Origin: Falciphora oryzae
Taxonomy: Eukaryota > Ascomycota > Sordariomycetes > Magnaporthales > Magnaporthaceae
Length of the DNA stretch: 64,000 bases
Direction: 5' to 3'
Assembly (NCBI GenBank): GCA_000733355.1
Contig: JNVV01000027.1
Coordinates: 1-64,000 of the forward strand
Shown: piece by piece, positions 37,219-47,035 of the stretch
Position numbering within the stretch: position 1 is the first letter of the stretch
Layout: each line of letters begins with the position of its first letter
Translations under genes and position numbers: made by a program
Notes under the pieces: generated by a model
Database searches by the model: none
Seen by the model: only the letters and a program-made list of their open reading frames with translations
Told to the model about the DNA's origin: nothing

Positions 37219-38921
37219 ACGGATGCGAGCGATATGGGAATGAGAGGGGGTGATTGGGTCTACCACCCCTGGAACAAGCACGACGATCAAGGATACCCGA
37301 AACGAACTTTTCTGGAGTGGAACAAAACCCGTGGCTTTTGAAATGTCATCAAGAGTCATCCGAGCTGGCCCGTACCCCTATCCCCATGGCGCGGGAGGCG
37401 TTTGTGTATAAAGCAATTTTTTTTTGTCGTTTGGATCTCATCAGCAGCACTCGCGTTCTCCGCAAGGAGGCGAGAGGCAAAGGAACAAGATTCTGCTTTT
37501 CTTCCACGTTTTGTTTTCTGGCGCATTGCATTATCACGTCGTTTTTATAACAAGACAAACTTTAATGCTCCGTGGTTTTTCTTGGTGACGAATTGGCTGC
37601 GGCAACCCATGTTTTTTTGAAGCAACGGCTACCCGCGTGATTATCGGACCGGACTTGGGATGTTAGACTTAGCGACAAAATAGAGGCTGTCACCTCTCCC
37701 CTGCAGACGGGAACGAGACTCCGCTTGTCTCGTGCATCAGTGCGTATTAGGGTAAGACGGTTCTTTATGACTGAGCAATGACCTTTTTTTATTTTTCTTA
37801 TAGTAGATGGTAAACAAGCATGAGATGTTGGTTTGAACAGACAGCTGCACTTAATCCCACGTGGCTTTCTTTGGGCATCGAAAAACCTTCTCCCGCCGCA
37901 TGATCTTGACGGGCTAGCAATAAACCCGCTTTTCCCATCGTGTCACTTTCACGACGTGCTATGTAGCCCTCACCTACCGTCCGGTTCACTCTAGTTACCC
38001 TAGATGCCGACAAAGGGATAATACAACAGGAGGGGGCTGGGGGATTATTGGCACTGCTCTGGGTTATGTTTTTGACGCGAAATGAATGCCGGATGGAATC
38101 GTCGACTCTGGCGAGCCGTAGTCGGCGTGAGCCAAGGAGCCGTCCCAGGCGATGGCGCAGCTCACGGGGCTCGAAAGAAACAAAATGTCCCAGCACCCTA
38201 GGTCCCAGATGGTTTTTTGTCGTCGTCGTCACCATGCGTGGCTGGGCCCTCGGCGCCATGTTTTTCTTTTGTCCTTGGGCGCCGAAAGTCCTCGCCGAAC
38301 ACTCGGCGTGGCCACCGTCCTCGCTCGGCGGAGGAGCGTGGCCAAGACAGGATACGAGGCTCATTTTTTGTTCTTTGTTGGTAGGTGCCCAGCGTAAGTC
38401 TAGTAGAACAAGTTCTCGCCAAGTCGAGATGTTCTCGGCCGCAAAAAGGAAGCGCGTTCGCCTTGACTAGACACCTACCGGACCGGGCTCGTGGCAGCCA
38501 TACGCTCTCGGGTTCGTACCGTGAGTCGTTCCAGCATGTATCCTGCTCACCGCGAGAGCTTGTAGACATTCATAACTGCTCCTTACTAAGCGAGGATAAA
38601 ATTATGGCTTTTTTTTTTCCCAATATAGGATGCGTCAAAGACACATTTCGCTTTGTCATAGCATGCTCACAGGATAGCTCCAAAACCCTTCCAGCTCAGA
38701 TATGCAAGTTTATTAGATGCTGTGACTAACGCTAGACCAAGGAAACCTCCTCACCCTCACCACCCACCGACCCCAAATGCGGAAGAAGCCAAAACGCCAG
38801 CGACGACGACCAGCCCCGACGACGACAGGCCCAGCAGCCGCGGCCCCACGCACCCAAGGCCGAGCCACCAGACCAGCCGCCGCCGCCCACCGCGCAAGGG
38901 GCCGGACGCCGCCGCGCTGTC
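37219..38921. other. intergenic between convergent GH72 and GH55 genes
   Basis: 1.7 kb of shared 3' flank. No reading frame shows codon bias. A small T-rich run lies near 38606-38620. Confidence 0.6.
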
Positions 38922-41538
38922 CTAGGCGGCCACCCCCGGCAGGTCCGAGCGGCGGAGGTAAGCAGCCACGACGGCGCCCTTGTCGCCCCAGGAGCCCGGG
39001 TTGTTGAACTGGCTGGCCGTGACGGCGCCGTCGTCGAACACCAGGTTGGTGGTGGACTTGGAGCTCAGCGAGTACCAGAACGTGGAGCGCGAGCGCTCGG
39101 CGTAGGCCATGTTGAGCTGGCAGATAGATCCGGTCCGCTCGCACTGCGGGTCCTGCCACGCGTTGTCGCTCATGCGGTTGAAGAAGGTCCAGAGCGCCGA
39201 GCCGTGCACCACCATCTGCGAGCTGCCGCTCATGTGGTGGCCCCACTGTGAGATGTGTGTTAGTGGTTGTCTCCTTGTCTTCTGCCCATTTGTATGGAGG
39301 GTTTACTCACGGCACGATAACACTGGTCGTTGTCGCCGGCGTTCTGGGCTGCGCAGTTGGAGAAGGTCGGGTCGCCAAACCTCGCATCGGCGCTAGAGAT
39401 GGCGGGAAAAGGTCAGCCGTCGCGAATTATGCATGATTTCAGGGAGCGGAAAGGTGGTTGCCATATCAAAAAAAAAAAAAAAAGACTCACGTCCACGGTC
39501 CAGGGGCTCGCCGCGGCGTCCCTTGCCCCTGCCAGTAGGGCGCCTCTGTCTGCTCGAGGCTGGCGTACACGTTTGACGCGTTGACGTACGAGTACTGGTA
39601 CAGGACGCAATGCTCAAACGACGTGCCGACCAGCCACGTCCCGCCCTGCGCCCCGCTGCTCTCGACCAGCACGCCGCGGCCGACGGCGATGTTCTGCGCC
39701 GGCAGGTTCGGGTCGAGCCCGTGGTCGGCGACCCAGCCCCAGACGCCCTCGAAGTACGCCGACGCCGTCTTGCCGACGTGCAGCAGCGCGAACGCGGCCT
39801 TGCAGCCGGCCGGGTCGGCACCCCCGCACTTTGTGCTGATCTGGGTGTCGACGGAGCCTCCCGCGCGGTAGACGCAGTTCCACATGGCCACGTCGCCGGG
39901 TTTGTCGCCCGCCATGTTGACCTGGGCCAGGATGGCTCCAGGGAGCACGTCGGCGGCCGAGATGAGCATGTCGCTCACCTGCGCCACGCCCTTCTCGCCG
40001 GGGCGGCCGACCATGACGACGGGCTGCGGGCTGGCGGCGTCGGCGAAGCGCGAGCCGGACCCCGAGATGGTGCTGAGGACCTCGCCGACGATGCGCGAGC
40101 CGGGAGGGACGTAGATGGTCTCCTTGGTCAGGTAGATGCCCTGCGGGAAGAAGACGATCTTGCAGCCGGCGTACTTCTTCAGGATGGCGTTGATTGCAGG
40201 GCCGTCGTCGTGGACGTCTGGTTTATGTAACGTATCAATAAGTAAGCAGGGCTAAATCACAACTTGGGGGGAAAGGAGGTGCCACGCACTGTCGCCGACC
40301 ACGCTGAACTCCGGGTCGCCCTTGACGCTGACAAACTGGTCTAGGCCGTACTTCTCGTACTGCGGGATCGGCATGGTGAAGTACTTGCCGCCGGAGACCA
40401 GGGCGGCGGGCCGGCGGATGGGGTAGGAGGCCCCCTGCTGGTAGTTCTGCGGGTTCGCGTTGCCCATGACCCAGGTCTCGCCCTCGGGCACGGAGCCGGA
40501 GCGTAGCGTGCGGCCGTCTCCCGAGGCCACGACGGCGACGGCGTCGTCGCCGACGCGCAGGTTGTCGAGCACGACGGAGCCCTGGCCGTTGCCGCTGACG
40601 TGGGCGTTGACGGCGGCGCGGCACGAGCTCACGGACGAGTCGACGAGCGACAGGGTCCCCGCGCTGTTCTGGGCGCCCATGTCGACGCCGTACTGGCAGT
40701 TGCTAAAGGATACGTCCTGCACCACGGCCACGAAGACGTGCCCCACCGAGATGCCCACGGTGCACCGGTCAAACTTGAGGCCCTTGAACTGGTACTGCTG
40801 CGAGTTGAGGCGGATGCCGATGGCGCCGCCTTCGAAGACCGAGTCGGAGATTATGATGCCGGAGCCGCCCTCCTTCATCGTCATCCCGATGTGGTTTGAA
40901 AAGTTGGGCATGACGACGTGGACGTTGGTGAAGCTGGTGCCCTGCGAGACGGACCAGTCGATGGCGACGGCGGACCCGTCGGCGGCGATCTCGGTGGTGT
41001 CGACCTTGAAGTTCCGCAGGGCCATGTAGAAGTTCTTGGTCGGGCTGCCCTCGCCCTGCCACCGGTCGTAGCCGTTGATGACGGGCTGCGAGCCGAGCTC
41101 CGGGTCCGCGATCAGGGTTGGCGGGTCCAGGGGGTCGCCGACCAGGAACGTGTTGACGTACATCTGGATGGGCTTCTTGATGCGGTAGCGGCCTGGCGGG
41201 ATGTAGACGTATGCCGGGCGCGTCGTCACCGTGTTCCCCTCCCTCGACCACGCGCTGAGGGCAAAGTTGAAGCCCTCGGACGCGTCCCTGGCGCCCGTGT
41301 TGTCGGCGCCATACTGCACCACGGTCCGGTAGTACTGGAAGGTCGAGTCGGTGCTGTAGGGGGTCGTCCCGTTGTGGCCGATCTGGGCCCTCCACCAGGC
41401 GGATGGGTTGCTCGCCACGGGGCCGGAGCACTGCTGCTGCCGCACCTCGACGACCTTGGCGTCGTCGGGGAGGGCAAGGCTGACTGCCGTTCTTGTGCCG
41501 GCCAGGAGGGCGCTGGCGATGATGAGACCGGTCCTCAT
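38922..41538 (-). CDS. secreted beta-1,3-glucanase, GH55 (double beta-helix)
   Basis: Hydrolyses beta-1,3-glucan outside the cell, for wall turnover or feeding on fungal/algal glucan. Four exons: 41538-40290, 40217-39491, 39392-39311 and 39245-38922, 793 residues, normal for fungal GH55. A signal peptide occupies about 1-20. Two pectate-lyase-3-like beta-helix units follow. The first opens at about residue 67 (YYRTVVQYGADNTGARD) and the second at about 417 (NVHDDGPAINAILKKY), each with its own PPG-R loop (YIPPGRYRI, YVPPGSRIVG). The C-terminal part has conserved Trp and Cys. Introns are 72, 98 and 65 nt; the first uses a GTGCGT donor, and the second carries a 16-nt poly-U run straight after GTGAGTC. 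Endo versus exo activity cannot be told from sequence. Convergent with the GH72 gene. Confidence 0.95.
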
Positions 41539-42041
41539 GGTTGGAGATATAGGGGATATCTATCCCGCACAAGAACACGGGGCGCGCAAAAGCTGCAGCT
41601 CGCAGGTGTAGTAGTGATTGAAAGCATGGGACGGCATCGCCAGATATCCTTTATATAATGCGACCACGCCTTTCCCCTAGGAAAAAAAAAAAAAAAAAAA
41701 AAAGTATTTGATGGCCAAGGATCTAGAACTAGCCCCAAACCCTACAGACCCCAGCGGGGCGCATCTGCGACTGCGATCGGTTCATTGCAGGATGGTGCAT
41801 ATAGGCGCAACCATCCCCTCATCCTCGTCGCGGATGGCGACGGGCCGGAGAGAAAAGAGACCTGAGGCGTGCGAATCATTTGGCTAGAAAATACGACCTT
41901 TGGCTCCTGGGCGCTGTCAGCTCGCTGGATTGGGGACAAGGCGCTGACTGTGCACCCCCCACACCCCACTCCAGGCAGAAGCCAATTTAAAGCGGTGCTG
42001 ATCCCTGGCCAAGGAGAAAAAAAAAAAAATCCAGAGAAAAT
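41539..42041. other. short intergenic, GH55 promoter and hydrolase 3' flank
   Basis: About 500 nt holding the GH55 TATA box and an A22 tract. A shorter A-run near 42017-42029 is probably in the 3' UTR of the downstream minus-strand gene. No gene. Confidence 0.65.
41650..41657 (-). promoter_or_regulatory. TATA box of the GH55 gene
   Basis: TATATAAA on the minus strand, about 112-119 nt upstream of the GH55 ATG, a normal distance for a fungal TATA promoter with a short leader. A 22-A tract (41682-41703) lies just upstream of it and could exclude nucleosomes. Confidence 0.6.
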
Positions 42042-43024
42042 TCATGTGGACGAAAACTGCCTCCGGAACCAGTTGACCGCCTGGTCCTCCGCTTTGAGGC
42101 CCAGCTCCGCCTGCCGGGGGTCGGCCGGGTTGCCGCGGACGGCGAAGCCGTGCGTGGCCCCCTCGTAGACGACCACCTCGTGCATCTCCCCGCCCTCGCC
42201 GTCTTTAGCCGCACCCAGCACCCTCTGGAGCGTCACCATCTTCTCGCGGCCCATGAAGGAGTCGTTCTCGCCGTTGGCCACGCTGAGCGGCACCCGCACC
42301 CTCTCCAGCGCGTCGGGGATTTTGACCATAGACGGGTGCGCCGTGAAGCCGCAGTCGACCAGCGGCCTGCCGTCGGGCTTGTACTCGGCGCCGCACAGGT
42401 CGATGGTGTGCTTCCCGCCCCAGCAGAAGCCCACGGCGCCGACCTTGCCGTTGGGCGGTGCCGCCGGGTCGCCGCCGCCCGAGGAGCGGCGGAGGGCCTC
42501 GAAGAAGGCGTGGATGCGCGGCGTGGTGACGGAGCCGCGGATGCGGATCAGGCGCGGCACGAAGACGGCGAGCAGCTTCAGGACAAGCCACGGCTTCAGC
42601 GTCAGCGCCGCCCACCAGGACGGGCTGGGTGTCTCGACCTGGTCCAGGAGCGAGAGGCTGTATGCCGGCGGGGCGGCGCCTGTGTTTCGGTAGGTCAGCT
42701 CGTTGCTGCAAACTGCTTTTGCCAGTTGGAGCGGTGAGTGAATGATGATGTTTTTGGGGACACACCGTCCATGAAGTCCGGGAGGTAGACCACAAAGGGG
42801 CCCCTCCGGGCATACGAGTCGGCCAGCGCTCTCGTGTTGAGAAGCTCCCAGCCAAAGATGTCCGGGACGATGACCACCAGGCCCAGCGGCTCGGCCTGGC
42901 TGTTCGGGTCGGGGCGGGCGACATAGGTCGGCAGGCCGTGGATCGTCTCCACCGTCCCCGTCGGCTTGGCATCGCCCCGGAGAGTGCCTTTGAAGCAATC
43001 CTGGCAGAAGCCGCCTGGCGCCAT
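42042..43024 (-). CDS. dienelactone hydrolase family protein
   Basis: Alpha/beta hydrolase of the DLH family; the true substrate is unknown (such proteins open lactones or act on small esters). Two exons, 43024-42766 and 42679-42042, 298 residues. The 86-nt intron has a GTGTGT donor, a CTGACC branch and a CACAG acceptor. The catalytic triad expected for DLH is visible: Cys172 in GFCWGGK, Asp226 in GENDSF and His263 in THGF. The N-terminus GGFCQDCFKGTLRGD and the following HGLPTYVA segment are typical of fungal cytosolic DLH-like proteins. No signal peptide. It is divergent from the sulfoxide reductase gene. Confidence 0.93.
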
Positions 43025-43775
43025 CTCAGTTGGAGGATTTGCTTTTTTTTTTTTTTATGGGGGCTATAGGAGTGTTGTTCACCCGACTGGGTCAGGATTG
43101 TTTAAACTTGGAGAATCAAGGGAGAATGTTTCGGGGTATTCGGCTCCTTTTTAGTTGCACCGTATGTGCTCGGGGTGCGCAGACGGGGTTCGTTACATTC
43201 TTTGTGCCGCTGACCCGCATGTCGCCTGTGTCAGCCTCTCCCTCGGGCCCTCCAGGTTGTTCAATCGGTCCATTCTCCCACCCCAAAACATTCAGCCCCT
43301 CCAGTTCGGATAACTTGAAGCTACCGACGCCGCGTTACAAAACGGATTACCAAGACGGCGCCATGGTTTCTTGCATGTGGTCCCTGTATCACAAGCGTTC
43401 TCTTCCCCCAAGTGCTTGCATCTGTGCGCTACAATGTCACACTCGGAGACGGGCGTTTTTATTGGCTGGATGGGGAGACTAGCTGATCAAGTCGACAAGC
43501 GTGCGTGGTGATGCGGGTGGGGCCAGATTCGGCATAGTACAGCAGGTTATTGCAGCAGCCGAAGCGGGGTTCAAGCTGTTGTAGCTGACAGAAGGCACAG
43601 AAGAAATTTGATGCTGATAGCCATTTCCAGGGTTGGCGGCTTCAGGAGCCCATCAGCCAACCCAGGGGCAACAAAAGATCTCGGCAGCTAGCAATATACT
43701 CCAAGTTGGAGACCTGAGGCCAGAAAGCACCCAAAAAGGATAACATCCGCGAGGAGCAAACACCCCGCTGAGAAG
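43025..43775. other. divergent promoter region
   Basis: About 750 nt between the DLH-family gene (minus) and the sulfoxide reductase gene (plus). A 12-14 nt T-run lies at about 43043-43056 inside the DLH leader. No other recognisable element. Confidence 0.6.
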
Positions 43776-44603
43776 ATGGTTAGATTCTGCAAAGCCCCTC
43801 TGCTTGTCTGCATGCGCAGTCCCTGTCCGCTTGTGCATATGCATGCGTGCGTGAGATAAATCCTCTTCAAACACGGAAATAACAAAAATAGGTCCACGCC
43901 GACGCCTCCAATTTTGCCTCGGGGGTCACCAAGGATGAGGCTTATCAGCAAGTCCTCGAGCAGGCCGAGGCCCTATTTGACGGCCAGAGGAACTGGGTAA
44001 GGGCTGTTTCGTTCCTATATTCTGGGCACCATGGCAACTAACACGCAATGACAACTCAGGTCTGGTAAGACGAGAACTCGCACGCACCACCCACATCATA
44101 TTTGACTACACCGTGCTGGCTGCTCACATAAACCCGTCAAACGAACTAGCAACCTTTCCAACGCCGCCGCTCTCCTGTGGCACGCCTACAAGTCCCTCCC
44201 GGCCCCGAGCAGCGACGTCAACTGGGCCGGCTTCTACACCCTGGACCCCAAGCCGGGCCCGGCCGGCCGGCCGCAGCTGATCCTGGGCCCGTTCCAGGGC
44301 AAGGTGGCGTGCCAGACCATCGCCTTCGGGCGCGGCGTGTGCGGCGCCGCCGCCGAGGCCCGGACCGCGCAGCTGGTGCCCGACGTCGACGCCTTCCCGG
44401 GCCACATCGCCTGCGACTCGGAGAGCCGGAGCGAGGTGGTCGTGCCCATCGTCGTCTCGGAGGATGGCAGCGGCAGCGGCGGCAGCGGCCAGGTGGTGGC
44501 CATCATCGACGTCGACTGCGCGTCGCCTGGCGGTTTCGACGACGTCGACCGGGTCTGGCTTGAGAAGCTGGCGGGACTTATCGCGAGGAGCTGCGACTGG
44601 TAG
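43776..44603 (+). CDS. free methionine-(R)-sulfoxide reductase (GAF domain)
   Basis: Reduces free Met-R-sulfoxide with thioredoxin in the cytosol, part of oxidative-stress defence. Proposed coding exons are 43776-43778 (ATG only), 43892-43996, 44060-44064 (5 nt) and 44150-44603, 188 residues. Introns are 113, 63 and 85 nt. A single GAF domain carries the three family cysteines at C92, C102 and C126, with the same spacing as yeast fRMsr. The 5-nt microexon is forced: without it the conserved NWVCNLSNAA join cannot be made in frame, and it is flanked by CAG and GTAAGA, with a CTAAC branch upstream. The first exon is less certain: the codon before GTCCAC is a stop, so an intron must end at 43891, and ATG/GTTAGA at 43776 gives the expected MVHADASNF start. 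An alternative ATG near 43841 spliced at GTGAGA would leave a very short intron of about 41 nt. Confidence 0.85.
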
Positions 44604-45004
44604 TTAGGTGGGGAGCTGGGTGGTTAGCTGGTATGGGTGGGTTTTGAATACTGCTAGAGGGGTAAAATATAGACGGGAGGACATAAAATGTTTGGTCGCC
44701 GTTTTCTCAAGTCTATACGTGTTCCCTCGACGGACCAAAAGCGCCGGGATAGACGCGGTCGGACTACCCCAATCCCTCGCACCTTCTTTCCTCGACAGCA
44801 CGGCCAAGACTCCCCGAGAACCTTGCGCCGGTGAACGCGAGGAGGCACGACCAACTTCGACCCCACCGGATCTATCGCGACTTCCAGCCCAACACCCACC
44901 CCCAAGTGAACGAGCACCAGAGACACTTACAACTTCCCGTCTTTTTTTCCCTCCTCCATTCTAATATCTCCTCACCTCATCCATCACAACACCGACCAAA
45001 CCCA
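44604..45004. other. intergenic, promoter of AT-hook gene
   Basis: About 400 nt. The plus-strand frame is open upstream to about 44831, but the sequence there is not biased like coding DNA. It probably contains the AT-hook gene leader, with a CT-rich stretch at about 44930-44985. Confidence 0.6.
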
Positions 45005-45796
45005 ATGGAGACCAATAACGAACCGCAGGTAGAAAGCGTGACGGATCGTCCCCGTCGGCGCCGCGGCAGGCCGCCCAAGTATGCTAACGAAGCCGAGAGG
45101 AAAGAGGCGCAGAGGCTCCAAGCGCGCCAACGCCGCCAACTCGAGGCGAAGAAGCGACGACAGGCCTCGCAGCAGCCAGTAGTAGCTCCCCAGCCCTCTC
45201 CAGAACCTCTGCTCACGGCAGAGCCGCCCTTCCGTCCGGTAGACGTGTCGTTCTTCCACTACACACCGCAGGCGCCGCCGCCATCTAGACCACCGTCGCC
45301 ATCGCCGTCGCCGCCTACCGGCTTGGCGGGCAACTCACCATCCACCAGCTTGGCGGACAGCTTCGTCATCGTCAACGGGCTGCCCAGGTCGCCCTCACCG
45401 AACCCAGCTCGCCACTCGGCCAAATCGCCGTCCCACGAGTTCGATCTCTCCGTCGGTACGATTACCGGCGGACGGCCTGCTACCCTGCCGCGGGCGCCAG
45501 ATCATGAAGTCACAGTCACGACGTCGCCCTGGAGCCGGCAGGATCACCAGTCGCAGAACCAGCACGCCCACCACATTTACAAAGTCCACCATGTCTACCA
45601 CCACCACCACGATTGTCCATACCACAGTCCGGCTCAGCCGACTCAGCAGCAGCAGCTCCAGCAAGAGCTCCAGCAGGATCCCCAGCAGGCGCACGAGCAA
45701 GACCTTAAGCAGGACCCCCAACAGCAGGCGCACGAGCAAGATCTTGAGCAGGACCCCCAACAGCAGCCACCTCGGCAGCAGCCCGAGCAAGACTAG
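45005..45796 (+). CDS. AT-hook protein with basic region and Gln-rich repeats
   Basis: Probable DNA-binding nuclear protein; no named family recognised. Single exon, 263 residues. An AT-hook (RRRRGRPPKY, about 17-26) is followed directly by an Arg/Lys/Glu/Gln-rich helix (ERKEAQRLQARQRRQLEAKK, residues 31-50), an arrangement seen in fungal AT-hook and bZIP-like basic regions, but without a clear leucine zipper. The middle is Pro/Ser-rich. A His-rich patch (HHIYKVHHVYHHHH, about 193-206) and then Gln-rich tandem repeats end the chain. I chose ATG 45005 over upstream in-frame ATGs because the extra N-terminal sequence is not biased and METNNEP leads straight into the basic region. Expression and function cannot be judged from sequence. 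Confidence 0.65.
   Translation: METNNEPQVESVTDRPRRRRGRPPKYANEAERKEAQRLQARQRRQLEAKKRRQASQQPVVAPQPSPEPLLTAEPPFRPVDVSFFHYTPQAPPPSRPPSPSPSPPTGLAGNSPSTSLADSFVIVNGLPRSPSPNPARHSAKSPSHEFDLSVGTITGGRPATLPRAPDHEVTVTTSPWSRQDHQSQNQHAHHIYKVHHVYHHHHDCPYHSPAQPTQQQQLQQELQQDPQQAHEQDLKQDPQQQAHEQDLEQDPQQQPPRQQPEQD
45674..45793 (+). repeat. coding tandem repeat QDPQQ(Q)AHEQDL(K/E)
   Basis: Unit 1 is 45674-45709 (36 nt), unit 2 is 45710-45748 (39 nt, one extra Gln codon), followed by a diverged partial third. The units are nearly identical at DNA level, indicating recent duplication. Confidence 0.85.
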
Positions 45797-45964
45797 CGTC
45801 CCAAGGCAGCAACATATCGCCACTCAACCATGATTGCCAGGAGCAGTATGGCAGGCTACAGTGTATGCCATGTGTACGACGCACGAAAGAGAAGCAGAGC
45901 AAGAGCAAGAAAAAGCAATACGTCTTCATTGGGCTAGCCTATTCCCTCCTTAACGTTCTGACTA

Positions 45965-46162
45965 TCAACTCCCTCCCCTCCTTCTCCTCGACTCCACGAT
46001 GCACCTCGCGCACTCGGCGTCGGCGAAGCTGAGGAACAGCGGCACGACGGGCTCGCGGACCCGGCAGCCCTTGGTGCCGCACCACTCCCAGAGTGCCGCG
46101 GCCGAGGAGACGACCGTCTTGCACGACCTGCAGTAGTAGAGATGTGCGATCCAGTTGCACAT
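45965..46162 (-). CDS. small Cys-rich protein, probably zinc-binding
   Basis: A 65-residue frame starting MCNWIAHLYYCRSCK. Cysteines fall at 2, 11, 14, 28, 33, 52 and 55, forming CxxC, C-x4-C and CxxC pairs, with H7. This resembles zinc-ribbon or treble-clef spacing and the short MC..-H-Y-C type hypothetical proteins common in ascomycetes (inference from memory of the pattern). Support for coding comes from very strong C/G third positions throughout, which stops at both ends of the frame: the sequence upstream of ATG is low-complexity A/G. No signal peptide or membrane segment. It is convergent with the AT-hook gene, 168 nt apart. The in-frame upstream extension to 46255 is A/G-rich and unlikely to be translated. 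An unannotated intron cannot be excluded. Confidence 0.55.
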   Translation of the reverse strand: MCNWIAHLYYCRSCKTVVSSAAALWEWCGTKGCRVREPVVPLFLSFADAECARCIVESRRRRGGS

Positions 46163-47035
46163 CTCTCTCTTTTTTTTTTTGTTTCCTTTTCTTTTTTTTT
46201 TTTCGTCTTTGCTCTCCTCTCTGTGCTGCCAGGCAAAAACTCTTATTCCGTCCACGGGTTCTTGGTTGTGCTTGACTGATTTTTTTTAAGCACTGGGAAG
46301 GGAGCTTCTCGAGCTGGGAGAGTTTGACCAAAAGAACCGGGCAGATATTCAAAATTGACCGTTGGGTGGGTTCTTAGGGGTATGGTATTGGCCAGGTCCA
46401 AAAGATTCTCGGTTCTAATTCACGAGGTAGAACTGTGGCCACTCGATTTTTTGGGGAAAGCGGCTTGATATATGGGAAATTGCAAATAGCACGACTTGGC
46501 CGTGCATTCGAGACATCATCTAGATCCTGGGTGGCGTCCTCAAAGAAGAACAAAGGCAACTAAGGCACGTGGATTCCGTCGCAGCATTTACACTATGAAT
46601 AGAAAACAAGACTTTTGCGAAGACAACCGTTGCTCTTTGTTCCAAGAAAAGACACTCGGTGCTCTCGGGGGCGCCCCGCTGGTGCTTGCGCATTCTAGCA
46701 TCGCGATTTTCGCCAGACTCAACTAAAAACGACTATAGACTAAAGTACATAACTCCCTTTCCGGTTCCAGAACATCTCCTCGGCCTTTCGGTTTCCCAAG
46801 AATAAATGTCGCCCGAGCCAAAGGGCCAAAAATAGGCCTGGGCAGTCGCCACGTGCTCGCACCAGCAAGGGATTCTACCCTCTCGCTCCTTCTGGGACCT
46901 CACCTAGGAACTTCGCAACAAACCCTGATATTACACAGCGGTGACACGTGGGTTCACCCCATCACGTTCACACCCGGCCCTGCTCTCGATCGCGACGCGC
47001 CAAGCCGCCCACTACCACACAGTAAAGCGCCAGAT
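46163..47035. other. intergenic, no supportable gene
   Basis: Begins with T-rich sequence (46172-46203) that is probably the leader of the small Cys-rich gene. The remainder, up to the SPT16 stop, is likely SPT16 3' UTR and spacer. No coding signal. Confidence 0.6.

Noticed and set aside
45965..46255. Longer 96-residue version of the small Cys-rich protein
   Set aside because: The extra N-terminal 31 residues come from A/G low-complexity sequence (Lys/Arg/Glu-rich) without coding bias. The start at 46162 fits where bias begins.
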